Below, one piece after another: positions 28,201-37,231 of a stretch of DNA of 64,000 bases; position 1 is the first letter of the stretch, and each line of letters begins with the position of its first letter. Under the pieces are notes generated by a model. It saw only the letters and a program-made list of their open reading frames with translations, did not search any database and was not told the DNA's origin. The position numbers were made by a program, and so were the translations under genes. This DNA comes from Sphingobacteriia bacterium (lineage in GTDB: Bacteria > Bacteroidota > Bacteroidia > Chitinophagales > Chitinophagaceae): NCBI GenBank assembly GCA_017304675.1, contig JAFKLS010000016.1, positions 1 through 64,000 on the forward strand, read 5' to 3'.

Positions 28201-28700
28201 AGGAAGAAATATCTAAGCAGGACGATTTTGTGAGTGATTGTACAATTGATACCGATCTGGAAATACTGATTCCCGATAGTTATGTAGAGAGTATAACAGA
28301 ACGGTTATCGCTCTATACGCGTTTAGATAATTGTGAGAATGAAAAAACATTACAAGATTTTCACGAAGAATTGATTGACCGCTTTGGGCCGATTCCGCAG
28401 GAAGTAGAAGATCTCTTTACTACTGTAAAATGCCGCTGGGCTGCAGTGGAGCTGGGCTTTGAAAAAATGGCACTGAAAGAGGAAACACTAAGATGTTATT
28501 TCATTAATAAAAACGACTCTCCGTATTTTGAAAGCAACCTGTTTAAAAACATTCTTCAATACCTGCAAACAGGTACTAACAAAGCCAGGTTAAAACAGGT
28601 GGCCAAAAACTTTTTATTGGTAGTGGATGATATTAAGGATATGGAAGCTATGCTACGGTTCCTGCAACGCATGCGGGAGCATGTTTGTACGCCTAAATAG
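25284..28700 (+). CDS. mfd: Transcription-repair coupling factor
   Basis: The protein is 1138 aa, normal for the family. Order: UvrB-like N-terminal module; CarD-like RNA polymerase interaction domain (LQPGDFVTHLDHGVGRYSG, about 455-475); helicase with Walker A GDVGFGKTE (about 607-615), DEEQ box and TATPIPRTLQ; helicase C with ESGVDIPN and QLRGRVGR; TRG motif RDLDIRGAGNMLGGEQSG; and a C-terminal TRCF domain. It removes stalled RNA polymerase and recruits UvrA. A heptamer repeat lies in frame at about residues 287-297, in a poorly conserved linker. UvrA is in the same window but not adjacent. Confidence 0.97.
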   Translation: MNLGLLLEKYQQDTRLFQLADRLSFARGLQENDAQKIYLKNLLGSSTEFVVASVFNHPSAKEINHLVVLNDAEEAAYFHNTLENLTSALDLFYFPSSFKNRKNFRLLNSSHVMLRTEMLTKLSIGGNRKIIITYPEALFEKVVLPRTLSSNIIQIKTNDTINLDSLMELFVMYGFERTDFVYEPGQFALRGGILDIYSFGNEKPYRVELFGNEVDSIRIFDPETQLSERKLLQVSIIPNVETQFESGEKVTLLEFLPENTIVWLKDWDVIKEKIEVQEEDLGMFLERSTVNGQQSTEEDEEDDTKILKEVSLQDFVPAATIQRQIQQRHLIEFGYKSHLSNVEIEFKTKSQPSFNRQFDLLIKDLKAHEAAGFSIFIFAEQSRQLERLYSIFKDLNTEIQFTQIATSIHEGFIDDDLKIVCYTDHQIFQRYHKYRVKQAYNKNKALTLKTLRDLQPGDFVTHLDHGVGRYSGLQKLEVNGKLQEAVRIIYKDSDILYVNINSLHKISKYTGKDGTEPKINKLGSDVWNKLKEKTKTKVKEIAFDLIKLYAQRKAQQGFQHMPDNYLQTELEASFIYEDTPDQSKATADVKKDMESPSPMDRLVCGDVGFGKTEIAIRAAFKTCCDGKQAAVLVPTTILAYQHYQTFKNRLRDFPITVDYINRFKSSKEKKETLQKLSEGKIDIIVGTHGLLGKDVKFKDLGLMVIDEEQKFGVAHKEKLKLLKTNVDSLTLTATPIPRTLQFSLMGARDLSIINTPPPNRQPIQTEVNVFNDDFIRDAIYFETERGGQVFFIHNRVQGLQEMCGLIQALCPDLSISYAHGQMDGDQLEERILDFIDKKYDVLVCTNIVESGVDIPNVNTIIVNNAHQFGLSDLHQLRGRVGRSNKKAFCYLLAPPMSTLPTDSRKRLQTLEQFSDLGSGFQIAMRDLDIRGAGNMLGGEQSGFMAEIGFEMYQKILDEAIRELKRTAFKDLFQEEISKQDDFVSDCTIDTDLEILIPDSYVESITERLSLYTRLDNCENEKTLQDFHEELIDRFGPIPQEVEDLFTTVKCRWAAVELGFEKMALKEETLRCYFINKNDSPYFESNLFKNILQYLQTGTNKARLKQVAKNFLLVVDDIKDMEAMLRFLQRMREHVCTPK
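26143..26172 (+). repeat. Tandem heptanucleotide repeat inside mfd
   Basis: Four copies of a 7-mer (GTCAACA, GTCAATG, GTCAACA, GTCAACA) lie in frame in mfd and encode the segment STVNGQQST. Such 7-mers are common between genes in Bacteroidota. An in-frame copy in a core gene is unusual. Confidence 0.7.
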
Positions 28701-29141
28701 TTGAAGTGTATTGCTGTTGAAGGCGGTTCAGCAAACAATTTTTCTTTAAAAGAAAGTTCTTTTCCATTTAAATTTTTTGCAGTATTTATTATTTTTTTGC
28801 TAATATGTTTTTATCAGCAGAATACAATTTGACCTTTTTGTAGGACTCATCTAGGTTTTTTTGCTATTTTAATAACTAGTGGGTATTAAAAATAAGTATT
28901 GTTCAAGTGAGGGCGATAATTTATGTAATAGTTAAATTAATTAACAATAAGTTTTTTCCATATTCCCATGTGTTAGTACAATAGCATGGTTTATCCTGAA
29001 ATCGATGATGTGAAATATTATTCTCTCCATCCTGTAATGAAAAATAATGTTTTCTTGTTGTGACTATAATGATAGTTAAATCATTTATTGCATGTAACTA
29101 AGTTATGTCTACCATATCTGGTAGACATAACTTAAAGCAGT
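28701..29141. other. AT-rich gap with one long inverted repeat
   Basis: This 441-bp stretch between convergent mfd and the PEGA lipoprotein gene has no credible ORF and no recognised RNA. It holds a perfect 14-bp inverted repeat at 29100-29133. I see nothing else. Confidence 0.6.
29100..29133. repeat. Perfect 14-bp inverted repeat
   Basis: AAGTTATGTCTACC (29100-29113) and its exact complement (29120-29133) flank the 6-nt loop ATATCT. There is no T-run on either side, so a standard intrinsic terminator is doubtful. It lies just after the PEGA lipoprotein stop. Confidence 0.7.
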
Positions 29142-29654
29142 TTATTTTACTCTAATAAGCTTGCTTCTCATATCTTCCGGAACGTTGGCAATGTCAATGA
29201 TTTTGAGTATTGGTGTTTCTGTTGATGTAGTTGATTTATTTGATTTATTTAATTTTATATTAATAGGTGGTGTACTTAATTTCCACATTGCACCAGTTAT
29301 AGGGTCAATAATTAACATTCCTAAGGCTCCTCCAATTATGAGATTGCCAAAGTACCATCCATTTAATCTGTAATTGACAGGAACAATCTGCTCTGCATAA
29401 CCTGGTGAGGTGATCTTTACTTGGTATTCTGCTTTAGAAAAAAAACCAGCTCCGGATTTTAATTCTACTGTTGCAGGGCTTTGCCCTTTAAAAATTTCTT
29501 TACCTTTCTTATCGGTAATGTTTATAGTAGCACCTGATGGATTACTATTAATTGATACTGGATAAGAACTGTGTCCTAAAATCGTTGCACAACTTGAAAA
29601 AAATGTTGAAAGTACAACTACAAACACTGTTACTTTAAAAGGAGCTCTTCGCAT
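29142..29654 (-). CDS. PEGA-domain lipoprotein
   Basis: The protein is 170 aa. The N-terminus ends in lipobox FFSSC (about residue 22), so it is membrane-anchored by lipid. A PEGA-type module follows (VSINSNPSGATINI ... PATVELKSG). A short hydrophobic Gly-rich stretch has the pattern NGWYFGNLIIGGALGMLIIDPITGAMWKL, which recurs in related envelope lipoproteins. The Ser/Thr/Lys-rich end is of low complexity. The function is unknown. Confidence 0.75.
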   Translation of the reverse strand: MRRAPFKVTVFVVVLSTFFSSCATILGHSSYPVSINSNPSGATINITDKKGKEIFKGQSPATVELKSGAGFFSKAEYQVKITSPGYAEQIVPVNYRLNGWYFGNLIIGGALGMLIIDPITGAMWKLSTPPINIKLNKSNKSTTSTETPILKIIDIANVPEDMRSKLIRVK

Positions 29655-29904
29655 AAATATGTAATTTTATTGATGCCTACTCTATAGACGGTTTTCGGCT
29701 TCCCCGTTAAATTGTTTATAAAGTTGTTATCGGGAAAAAATAAAGAGTGGAGTGTTTAGTAATTGCATACAATTACCAGATTTGTGTTAGTTTAGTTTTA
29801 AAGTTTATAACCTTATTTTTTTTCAAATAAATAGTATTTTTAAATATTAAGCAAATTTTAATTCAATCGTCAATAAAAATTATTCACTACTTTAATTTAA
29901 AAAA

Positions 29905-30267
29905 ATGTCAAATATTCTTGGAACAGATTATATACCTGATTACACGCCTACGCAAGATGAGAAGAATATCGCTATGTTGTCTCATCTCTTAACGTTTATC
30001 GCGCCTATCATTGCTCCCTTAATTATTTATGTATTGAAGAAAAATGAGTCTCCTTTCATAGAAGCTCATGCAAAAGAGTCATTAAACTTTCACTTAACGG
30101 CAACTCTTTTTTTTATTGTGAGCATTATTCTTATAATCGTGCTGGTGGGCATACTGTTATTATGCGTAATAGGCCTTGCAACCACGGTTTTGGCTATAGT
30201 TGCCACCATTAGGGCCAGTGAAGGGCGGATTTACCAATACCCTTTTACCATTCGATTTGTGAAATAA
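29905..30267 (+). CDS. DUF4870 (Tic20-like) small membrane protein
   Basis: The protein is 120 aa. It has the family motif MLSHLLTFIAPIIAPLIIYVLKK, the HAKESLNFHLT segment and two or three further membrane helices. Family members are small integral membrane proteins of unknown role, distantly like Tic20. It is monocistronic, and a strong terminator follows at 30271. Confidence 0.85.
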   Translation: MSNILGTDYIPDYTPTQDEKNIAMLSHLLTFIAPIIAPLIIYVLKKNESPFIEAHAKESLNFHLTATLFFIVSIILIIVLVGILLLCVIGLATTVLAIVATIRASEGRIYQYPFTIRFVK

Positions 30268-30269
30268 AA

Positions 30270-30299
30270 AAATCCTCCGAACCTTCGGAGGATTTTTTC
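30270..30299. terminator. Bidirectional terminator between DUF4870 gene and tig
   Basis: AATCCTCCGAA (30271-30281) pairs with TTCGGAGGATT (30284-30294), flanked by A- and T-runs. It ends both convergent genes. Confidence 0.85.
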
Positions 30300-30316
30300 T
30301 ATAAAGATCATTTTTA

Positions 30317-31681
30317 TTAATGGTGATGATGATGCAATTTGCTTGCGAAGTCTTCCGCACTAATGCTTTCTTCTTTTGCTTTTACACTGGTTTCTAATGC
30401 TGCAAACATTTTTTCTGTGCTGATGCGGTGATAGCTATCCTCTACAAATTTTTTGTCTTGCATCATTCTGTTAGCATAATCTTCAACCCAACTTTGGTTT
30501 TCGTCTAACATCTGTCCGCCCATATATTGAAACAATTGTTGTTTGGCGAAGTTTTTAATGTCTTCTGGTAAAACCTCAATATTGTTATCGGCAATTAGTT
30601 TGCTGCTAATGAGAGTCCACCTCAACTGGTCGGCAAAAGAAGGGAATTCCTGTTCTGCTTCTTCCTGGGTTTTTGGTTTTTCACCCCCTGTTTGCAACCA
30701 GCGTTTCAGGAAGCTTTCAGGAAAATCCATTTTCACATTATCCAGCAAATAATGATAAATCTGATCGTGAACCTGGTTTTTGCTTTGGGCAGAATAATAG
30801 GCTTCAATTTCAGCTTTTACAGCAGCTTTGAAATCTTCTGCAGTTTTGATTTCTTTATTCGGATATACGGCAACAAACAATTCTTCATTCAACTCTGCTT
30901 TATTTACCAAACCAACTTTTGTAATAGTGATGGTGAAATATTTATCAGCAACTTTCTTTTCCTCTTTGTTTAACCCCAAATCGCTCAGGATAAAATCCAA
31001 TTCTTTTTCCTCAAAAGCCTTCTTTAACTGAAATGTAACAACATCATTGTTCTTTTTGCCTATTAAATTCTTTCTGAATTTTTCAGCAAAATATTTCACT
31101 AATAAAGAGTTGTCTTTTGTAATACCACCTTCAACAGCATTGCCTTCCTTATCACTTTCTGTGAACTTTACGTTCAATAAATTATCGTCTCCGGTAACTT
31201 CTTCGGGTTCTGTCATTTTACCATGGCGGGTTTGCAAACGGTCTACCTCTTCATTTACCATTTCATCTGTTACTGTTACAGCATAACGGGTTACGTTAAT
31301 GTTTTTTGCATCAATCTCAAAAGAAGGTTTTAAACCAATTTCAAATGCAAAAGCATAATCTTTAGGGTTGTTCATATCCAAGGCCCTGGCATCAACATCT
31401 AAAGGTAAAGGTTGCGCAAAAATGTCTATTTGTTCTTTTTGTAAATAATCGGTTAAAGATTTTTCAACATTGCGTAGCACTTCATCAGTAAATACACTTT
31501 GCCCGTACATTTTTTTTACTAAGCCTGCAGGTACCATTCCCTTTCTGAAACCAGGAATATTAGCTGTTTTTGCGTACTTTTTCAGGCTTTGTTCAAAGCT
31601 TGAAAAATAATCTTCTTTAGAAAGTGAAACGGTTAATTTGTCGTTTAATAAACCGATGTTTTCTCTTGTAACTGTAGCCAT
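30317..31681 (-). CDS. tig: Trigger factor (ribosome-associated chaperone)
   Basis: The start ATG is at 31679-31681; a longer form would add MGLGL from repeat sequence. The protein is 454 aa. The N-terminal ribosome-binding domain has the signature IPGFRKGMVP. A PPIase-like middle segment (about 150-250) looks degenerate, and a helical C-terminal chaperone domain follows. It binds nascent chains at the ribosome exit. The protein ends in KLHHHHH, a natural run of five His. The leader holds a CCCC-TTTT-GGGG repeat directly before the ATG. Confidence 0.94.
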   Translation of the reverse strand: MATVTRENIGLLNDKLTVSLSKEDYFSSFEQSLKKYAKTANIPGFRKGMVPAGLVKKMYGQSVFTDEVLRNVEKSLTDYLQKEQIDIFAQPLPLDVDARALDMNNPKDYAFAFEIGLKPSFEIDAKNINVTRYAVTVTDEMVNEEVDRLQTRHGKMTEPEEVTGDDNLLNVKFTESDKEGNAVEGGITKDNSLLVKYFAEKFRKNLIGKKNNDVVTFQLKKAFEEKELDFILSDLGLNKEEKKVADKYFTITITKVGLVNKAELNEELFVAVYPNKEIKTAEDFKAAVKAEIEAYYSAQSKNQVHDQIYHYLLDNVKMDFPESFLKRWLQTGGEKPKTQEEAEQEFPSFADQLRWTLISSKLIADNNIEVLPEDIKNFAKQQLFQYMGGQMLDENQSWVEDYANRMMQDKKFVEDSYHRISTEKMFAALETSVKAKEESISAEDFASKLHHHHH

Positions 31682-31682
31682 A

Positions 31683-31708
31683 AGCCCCAACCCCAAAAGG
31701 GGATTTTT
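31683..31708 (-). repeat. CCCC-TTTT-GGGG palindromic repeat, copy a, before tig
   Basis: Read in the tig direction it is CCCCTTTTGGGGTTGGGG plus CTT, then the ATG. It is one of four related copies (others at 51725, 53803 and 53867). It lies where a ribosome-binding site would be. Confidence 0.7.
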
Positions 31709-31743
31709 GTTTAAATGAATGAATCTTGCTTCCCCAATTAAAA

Positions 31744-31764
31744 AGTCCCGTTTTTTAAACGGGA
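31744..31764 (-). terminator. Terminator after tRNA-Leu
   Basis: TCCCGTTT (31746-31753) pairs with AAACGGGA (31757-31764), with a T-run on the minus strand. Confidence 0.75.
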
Positions 31765-31778
31765 TTTTGAGAAATTAG

Positions 31779-31860
31779 TGCGGGTGATAGGAATCGAACC
31801 TACATGGATTGCTCCGCTAGATCCTAAGTCTAGTGCGTCTGCCAGTTTCGCCACACCCGC
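31779..31860 (-). tRNA. tRNA-Leu (anticodon UAG)
   Basis: A class II cloverleaf of 82 nt is on the minus strand. The acceptor is GCGGGTG paired to CACCCGC (31780-31786) with discriminator A. The anticodon stem-loop CTAGA-CTTAGGA-TCTAG gives anticodon TAG. A long variable arm follows, and the T-arm is GGTTCGATTCC. The 3' CCA is not encoded, so it must be added. It lies between tig and the GGGP-synthase-type gene. Confidence 0.95.
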
Positions 31861-31990
31861 AGAAAGTTTAAATGTTTAAAGCTGAATGGTTGTTGGTTGA
31901 TTTTTAGGTAATCAAAAACATTAAACCTGCAACCTTAAACTTTAACCGGGTTGCAAAAGTAGGGGATTTAGATAAAAGAACGAATATGAA

Positions 31991-32746
31991 TTATGCTTTT
32001 ACAGGAACACTGTGTATGGCATGACTCATTTCTTTAATTAAAGACGGGTCTTTTTCAATAGCATTACCTACTACAATAATGTCTGCACCTGATTTACAAT
32101 TTAAATATGCTTTTTCCGGATTGGTGATACCCCCTCCGATAATAAGTGGTACATCTATGTGTTTTGCTACTTTTTCTATCATGCTTTCCGTAATAGGCCT
32201 TTTGGCTCCGCTGCCGGCATCCATATAAATCAGTTTCATGCCCAGCATTTCGCCTGCCATAGCAGTACACATGGCTATATCATTCTTGTCGGCCGGCATT
32301 GGCGTGGCATTGGAAATATAAGATACGGTAGTAGGAGCACCTCCATCTATTACCATGTAACCGGTAGGCATAATTTCTAAACCGCTTTTTTTAACAAAAG
32401 GGGCACTAACAACGTGTTGGCCTATTAGCAATTCAGGATTTCTGCCCGAAATAAGTGAGAGGTATAATAACGCATCTGCATAACGGCTTACCTGCGATGG
32501 TGAACCGGGAAAAAGAATAACAGGAATAGGGCAGGATGTTTTGATCTGGCGGATACAATCATCCAAATAATTGGAGATTACCAAGCTGCCTCCTACAAAA
32601 AAATAATCTATCTGTGCATCTACACCCAAACCAACCAATTGTTCAATGGACGCGTTATCAACCTTATCGGGGTCAATTAATACAGCAAAAGACTTTTTAC
32701 CTGCCTTTTTCCTTTGTTCGATAAGATGATAAATATTTTGCCTCAT
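31991..32746 (-). CDS. Geranylgeranylglyceryl/heptaprenylglyceryl phosphate synthase family protein
   Basis: The protein is 251 aa with the TIM-barrel pattern of the GGGP synthase family: FAVLIDPDKV, FFVGGSLV, ILFPGSPSQ, YMDAGSGA and PLIIGGGI near the C-terminus with VVGNAIE. The family joins sn-glycerol-1-phosphate to a polyprenyl diphosphate. This ether-lipid step is archaeal, but a group of these enzymes occurs in Bacteroidota. The prenyl length and product here are unknown. Upstream is a 446-bp gap shared with the divergent nrdJ. Confidence 0.9.
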   Translation of the reverse strand: MRQNIYHLIEQRKKAGKKSFAVLIDPDKVDNASIEQLVGLGVDAQIDYFFVGGSLVISNYLDDCIRQIKTSCPIPVILFPGSPSQVSRYADALLYLSLISGRNPELLIGQHVVSAPFVKKSGLEIMPTGYMVIDGGAPTTVSYISNATPMPADKNDIAMCTAMAGEMLGMKLIYMDAGSGAKRPITESMIEKVAKHIDVPLIIGGGITNPEKAYLNCKSGADIIVVGNAIEKDPSLIKEMSHAIHSVPVKA

Positions 32747-33192
32747 TCAACTTGATTATTCGCTGTTGCAAAAATGCAATTTTATTTATTAATAACCGCA
32801 ATATAGTTTGTTTAGATAAATGATTGCATTATTCATTGATATGTTTTTTTGATGTTTTTGCTGTATTGCCATTGTTATTAAGATACGCTATTCCCTGAAA
32901 ATGTTTGCTCATTTTTTTGCAGTGTAAACAAAAAAGTTGAATACTGTTTTTTCTTCGAATTTTTTGCCTGCAGCAGCACTATAATTTTTCAACAGTTTTA
33001 AGGATTAATGTGAACATTTCAGCAAATGCAATATGGATTTGAGGAATATAGGAATTCACATTCCTTTTCCACAATCTGTGGATTTAATAGGCATTGAATT
33101 ATCAAAAGCAAAAAATATTTTCGTTAACCGCTCATCCAAAAATGTCCGGGGCCTGAAAAATCATCAATTCACTATAAATTTTATCGTTCACC
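32747..33192. other. Divergent regulatory gap upstream of nrdJ
   Basis: This 446-bp gap has no convincing gene. An inverted pair of DnaA-box-like 9-mers lies at 33065-33085, and a GGAAT/ATTCC inverted repeat lies just before it (about 33050-33064). I do not see a cobalamin riboswitch or an NrdR-type box by eye. The 55-codon ORF from 33033 looks non-coding. Confidence 0.5.
33065..33085. promoter_or_regulatory. Inverted pair of DnaA-box-like sites upstream of nrdJ
   Basis: TTTTCCACA (33065-33073) fits TTWTNCACA. TGTGGATTT (33077-33085) is a near-match in the opposite direction. The pair is 108-128 bp upstream of the nrdJ ATG. DnaA control of a ribonucleotide reductase gene is known in E. coli. 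Confidence 0.4.
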
Positions 33193-36100
33193 ATGGCTAA
33201 CCCAAAAACAAACAAAGGCTTACAGTTCGCCCGTCGCTTTACCAAAGAAGGTGTAAGCGTTTTCGATTTGTTCGATTACGATTACAGAACCAGTATTATT
33301 AAAAACCCAACGGGGGAAACTGTGTTTGAAATGAATAATGTAGAAGTGCCCAAACAATGGAGCCAGATAGCTACAGATATTCTTGCACAAAAATATTTTC
33401 GTAAAGCCGGCGTACCACAACCCGATGGCAGTTTGGGAAGAGAAACCTCGGTTAAACAGGTAGCACACCGTATGGCTAATTGCTGGAGGGTTTGGGGTGA
33501 ACGTTACGAATATTTTGCTTCACCTAAAGATGCGCAGGTTTTTTACGATGAATTGGTATATAGCATACTAAACCAATCCTGTGTTCCCAATTCTCCGCAA
33601 TGGTTTAATACAGGCCTGCACGAAAGCTATGGTATTACCGGTAAACCTCAAGGCCATTATTATGTTGATCCGGTAGATGGTGAACTGAAAAAATCTAAAA
33701 ATGCATATGAGCGCCCTCAACCACATGCATGTTTTATTTTAAGTGTGAATGATGATTTGGTGAACGAAGGCGGTATCATGGATCTTTGGGTTAGAGAGGC
33801 CAGGATATTTAAATATGGAAGTGGTGTGGGAACCAACTTTTCACAAATACGCGGTACCGGTGAAAAATTGAGTGGAGGCGGATCGTCTAGCGGATTGATG
33901 AGTTTCTTAAAAATAGGAGATAGGGCAGCCGGAGCGATTAAATCTGGTGGTACTACCCGCCGTGCAGCCAAAATGGTTTGTCTTGATTTAGACCATCCAG
34001 AAGTAATGGAATTCATTAACTGGAAAGTGGAAGAAGAAAAGAAAGTAGGCGCATTAATTGCTGCCGGTTATGATTCTCATTATGAAGGTGAAGCTTATTT
34101 AACGGTATCTGGCCAAAATTCAAATAACTCCGTTCGTATTCCTAATTCATTTTTTGAGAAACTGGAAAAAAATGAAGATTGGGAATTAAAAGCAAGAACA
34201 GATGGCAGAGTAATGAAAAAAATCCCGGCACGAGAAGTATGGAAACAAATTTCTTATGCGGCCTGGCGTTGTGCAGATCCGGGAACACAATACGATACTA
34301 CTATTAATGAATGGCATACCTGTCCGAAAGGAGGTCGCATCAATGCATCTAATCCGTGCAGCGAATATATGTTCCTGGATAATACTGCCTGCAACCTGGC
34401 TTCTATTAATCTGCGCAAATTCTTCAATGAAGAAACTAATCTGTTAGATGTGGAAGGGTTGGAATACATCAGCCGTTTATGGACCACTGTTTTAGAAATA
34501 AGCGTATTAATGGCTCAATTTCCTTCAAAAGAAGTTGCACAATTAAGTTACGATTACAGAACACTGGGTTTGGGCTTTGCCAATCTTGGTACTATTTTAA
34601 TGTTAAGCGGTATTTCTTACGATAGTGAAGAGGCACGTGGTATTGCAGGTGCCGTTAGTGCGATAATGACCGGAGTGGCATATAAAACATCTGCGGAAAT
34701 GGCCTCATTTCTTGGAGCGTTCCCCAGGTACGAAGAAAATAAAGAAGATATGTTGCGTGTAATGCGTAACCACCGTGCTGCTGCTTATGATGCAGAAGAG
34801 GCTTATGTTGGATTGAGTGTGAAACCCGTAGGTATTAAAGCAAAATACTGCCCCGATTTTTTATTGAAGGCCGCAACCAAAGCATGGGACGATGCCGTGA
34901 AACTTGGAGAAAAATACGGTTATAGAAATGCACAAACAACTGTAATTGCACCAACCGGAACCATTGGCTTGGTAATGGATTGTGATACAACAGGTGTTGA
35001 GCCGGACTTTGCTTTGGTGAAATTTAAAAAATTAAGTGGTGGCGGTTATTTCAAAATCATCAATGGGGCTGTTCCTAATGCGCTAAAAACATTAGGGTAC
35101 AAACAAAATGAAATTGATGCAATTGAAAAATATGCAGTAGGTGCTGCAAATTTTGAAGGCGCTCCATTCATTAATCCAAGCTCACTAAGTGAAAAAGGAT
35201 TTACTGCTGAAGAGATAGCCAAATTAAATGCTGCTGCAAAGACAGCCTTCGAAATTGGCTTTGTGTTCAACAGGTTTATTTTGGGTGAAGCTTGTTTACA
35301 ACGTTTAGGATTTACAGAGGAAGAATACACAGACTGGAGCTTTAATATGTTAGAAGCTTTAGGTTTTACTGAAGAACAGATTGAAGCTGCAAATGATTAT
35401 GTGTGTGGAACCATGACCGTTGAAGGTGCTCCTTATTTGAAAGAAGAACATTTACCTGTTTTTGATTGTGCTAATAAATGCGGCAAGAAAGGAGAAAGGT
35501 ATATTCATGCACATGGCCATATTAAAATGATGGCAGCCTGCCAGCCTTTTTTAAGTGGCGCTATTTCTAAAACGATTAATCTTCCGCATGAAGCTTCTAT
35601 TGAAGAAATTGAAGATAGTTACATGCTTAGCTGGCAATTAGGATTGAAAGCTTGTGCATTGTATAGAGACGGATCTAAACTTTCTCAGCCATTGAGCAAC
35701 AAATCCGATAAAAAGAAAAAATCTGCTGAAGATAGCCAACAGACAATAGAAGAAAATAAAACAACAGAAGAGCATGAGGCAGTAACCTCTTCAGAAAGCA
35801 ATATAGTAGACCTCAGTAAAATATCTGTAGAAGATTTATTGGAAGAAGTGAACAGAAGAATGGCAGCTTCTACGGATACAACATTTAAAAGGCAACTATC
35901 TCGTATTGTAGAAAGAAAATCTTTACCTGCAAAACGAAGAGGTTTTACACAGAAAGCGAAAATAAATGGCCAGGTATTGTTCTTAAGAACGGGCGAATAC
36001 GGAGACGGAACATTGGGAGAGATCTTTATAGACCTTGCTAAAGAAGGCTCTACTGTAAGAAGCCTGATGAACTGTTTTGCAATTGCCATTTCTGTAGGAT

Positions 36101-36576
36101 TGCAATATGGTGTGCCTTTGGAAGAGTTTGTTGAGAAATTTGTGTTTACCCGTTTTGAACCTGCCGGAATGGTAGATCACCCGAATATTAAAACAACCAC
36201 TTCTTTGGTAGATTTTGTTTTCCGTGCATTAGCTTACGAATATTTGGGAAGAACAGATTTGGTACATGTATTAGACAAACCAGAAATAGGCAATACTGGC
36301 AATGACGATGGTGAAATAAGTTATTTAGGCGGCACACCGGAATTAAGCAGTATACATGTTACGGCAAGCGCCAATACAACGCCTGCTGCTACTACACAGC
36401 CGCAAAAATTACAAAGAGCTTCCGTTAAAACAGAAAGCGGGCTGGATATGGTAAATGCAGCTGCCAAAAACATGCAAAGCGATGCGCCAGCCTGTAATAC
36501 CTGTGGCCATATTACCATTCGCAGCGGTACTTGTTACAAATGCTTAAACTGCGGTAACAGTATGGGATGCAGTTAA
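33193..36576 (+). CDS. nrdJ: Class II (adenosylcobalamin-dependent) ribonucleotide reductase
   Basis: The protein is 1127 aa, as for the NrdJ type with C-terminal extensions. Active-site motifs are NPCSE and [10 protein letters not shown]. The first redox Cys is in [12 protein letters not shown]. The substrate/allosteric core includes [11 protein letters not shown] and [16 protein letters not shown]. The last 30 residues carry CNTCGH, CYKC and CGNSMGC, likely a redox/zinc tail. A Lys/Glu-rich linker is near residues 830-870. It makes deoxynucleotides without oxygen or iron, using vitamin B12. It has its own terminator at 36647. Confidence 0.95.
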   Translation: MANPKTNKGLQFARRFTKEGVSVFDLFDYDYRTSIIKNPTGETVFEMNNVEVPKQWSQIATDILAQKYFRKAGVPQPDGSLGRETSVKQVAHRMANCWRVWGERYEYFASPKDAQVFYDELVYSILNQSCVPNSPQWFNTGLHESYGITGKPQGHYYVDPVDGELKKSKNAYERPQPHACFILSVNDDLVNEGGIMDLWVREARIFKYGSGVGTNFSQIRGTGEKLSGGGSSSGLMSFLKIGDRAAGAIKSGGTTRRAAKMVCLDLDHPEVMEFINWKVEEEKKVGALIAAGYDSHYEGEAYLTVSGQNSNNSVRIPNSFFEKLEKNEDWELKARTDGRVMKKIPAREVWKQISYAAWRCADPGTQYDTTINEWHTCPKGGRINASNPCSEYMFLDNTACNLASINLRKFFNEETNLLDVEGLEYISRLWTTVLEISVLMAQFPSKEVAQLSYDYRTLGLGFANLGTILMLSGISYDSEEARGIAGAVSAIMTGVAYKTSAEMASFLGAFPRYEENKEDMLRVMRNHRAAAYDAEEAYVGLSVKPVGIKAKYCPDFLLKAATKAWDDAVKLGEKYGYRNAQTTVIAPTGTIGLVMDCDTTGVEPDFALVKFKKLSGGGYFKIINGAVPNALKTLGYKQNEIDAIEKYAVGAANFEGAPFINPSSLSEKGFTAEEIAKLNAAAKTAFEIGFVFNRFILGEACLQRLGFTEEEYTDWSFNMLEALGFTEEQIEAANDYVCGTMTVEGAPYLKEEHLPVFDCANKCGKKGERYIHAHGHIKMMAACQPFLSGAISKTINLPHEASIEEIEDSYMLSWQLGLKACALYRDGSKLSQPLSNKSDKKKKSAEDSQQTIEENKTTEEHEAVTSSESNIVDLSKISVEDLLEEVNRRMAASTDTTFKRQLSRIVERKSLPAKRRGFTQKAKINGQVLFLRTGEYGDGTLGEIFIDLAKEGSTVRSLMNCFAIAISVGLQYGVPLEEFVEKFVFTRFEPAGMVDHPNIKTTTSLVDFVFRALAYEYLGRTDLVHVLDKPEIGNTGNDDGEISYLGGTPELSSIHVTASANTTPAATTQPQKLQRASVKTESGLDMVNAAAKNMQSDAPACNTCGHITIRSGTCYKCLNCGNSMGCS

Positions 36577-36646
36577 TAATCCATTACAGTATTTTTTTAG
36601 AGAACCATCTTTGTTCTAAAAACTTCATAGGTAAAAATTAGAACAC

Positions 36647-36676
36647 ACCGCTCCGGATTACCGGAGCGGTTTTTTA
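36647..36676 (+). terminator. Terminator after nrdJ
   Basis: ACCGCTCCGG (36647-36656) pairs with CCGGAGCGGT (36661-36670) with loop ATTA and a T-run. Confidence 0.9.
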
Positions 36677-36753
36677 TTACAGGAATAAGAACATAAAAAA
36701 GGTATTTCTAATTTAAGAAATACCTAATAACAAAACAATCGATAGAGGTTTGC

Positions 36754-37179
36754 TTATTTAATAACGCATTGCGATAATTTAATCTCATCCATCAGGTCAT
36801 CATAGCCTACTACAAGTCCTTGAATTTTTACTTTGCTGCCGGGCTTAAAATCTTTAAGCATGGTTATTTGGGTAGAGTCCATATTACAGGCAACATGGTC
36901 CAGTGAAACAGTAACACCTTCTACTGCCGAAACAGCACCCTCTACCAATACGCTTTTATTAATATATTTTTTATTTGCCTCATCTTTATTGGCAGTAAAC
37001 GATTTAGATAACTCATCGGAGCTTAATGTAAAAGCAGCCTGTTCTTTACTAATATCACGGTGTTGCATAGACGAAGTCATTTTCATACCAAGGTCCATAA
37101 AAAAACCAAAGTTGGTAACAACAACGATTACACCAATAATTACAAGGGCTACAACGGTAATTATGATTTTCTTTTTCAT
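36754..37179 (-). CDS. Membrane-anchored OB-fold (tRNA_anti-like) protein
   Basis: I start at the ATG at 37177-37179 (MKKKIIITVVALVIIGVIVVV), which gives a signal anchor; the upstream start adds 9 residues. The protein is 141 aa. The second half (YINKSVLVEGAVSAVEGVTVSL ... GSKVKIQGLVVGYDDLM) is an OB fold of the tRNA_anti-like type common in Bacteroidota. It is divergent from the cytochrome-like / YceI / DUF5777 operon, and a palindrome at 37232-37247 lies between. It probably belongs to that envelope system; the role is unknown. Confidence 0.75.
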   Translation of the reverse strand: MKKKIIITVVALVIIGVIVVVTNFGFFMDLGMKMTSSMQHRDISKEQAAFTLSSDELSKSFTANKDEANKKYINKSVLVEGAVSAVEGVTVSLDHVACNMDSTQITMLKDFKPGSKVKIQGLVVGYDDLMDEIKLSQCVIK

Positions 37180-37231
37180 GAGAATAACGTTAAAATATTT
37201 ATCCAAAACTATTTTAAACAGTAGGAGAAAT

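Noticed and set aside
33033..33200. A 55-codon ORF upstream of nrdJ
   Set aside because: It overlaps the nrdJ start, has no ribosome-binding or promoter support and reads as chance. The DnaA-box-like pair lies inside it.
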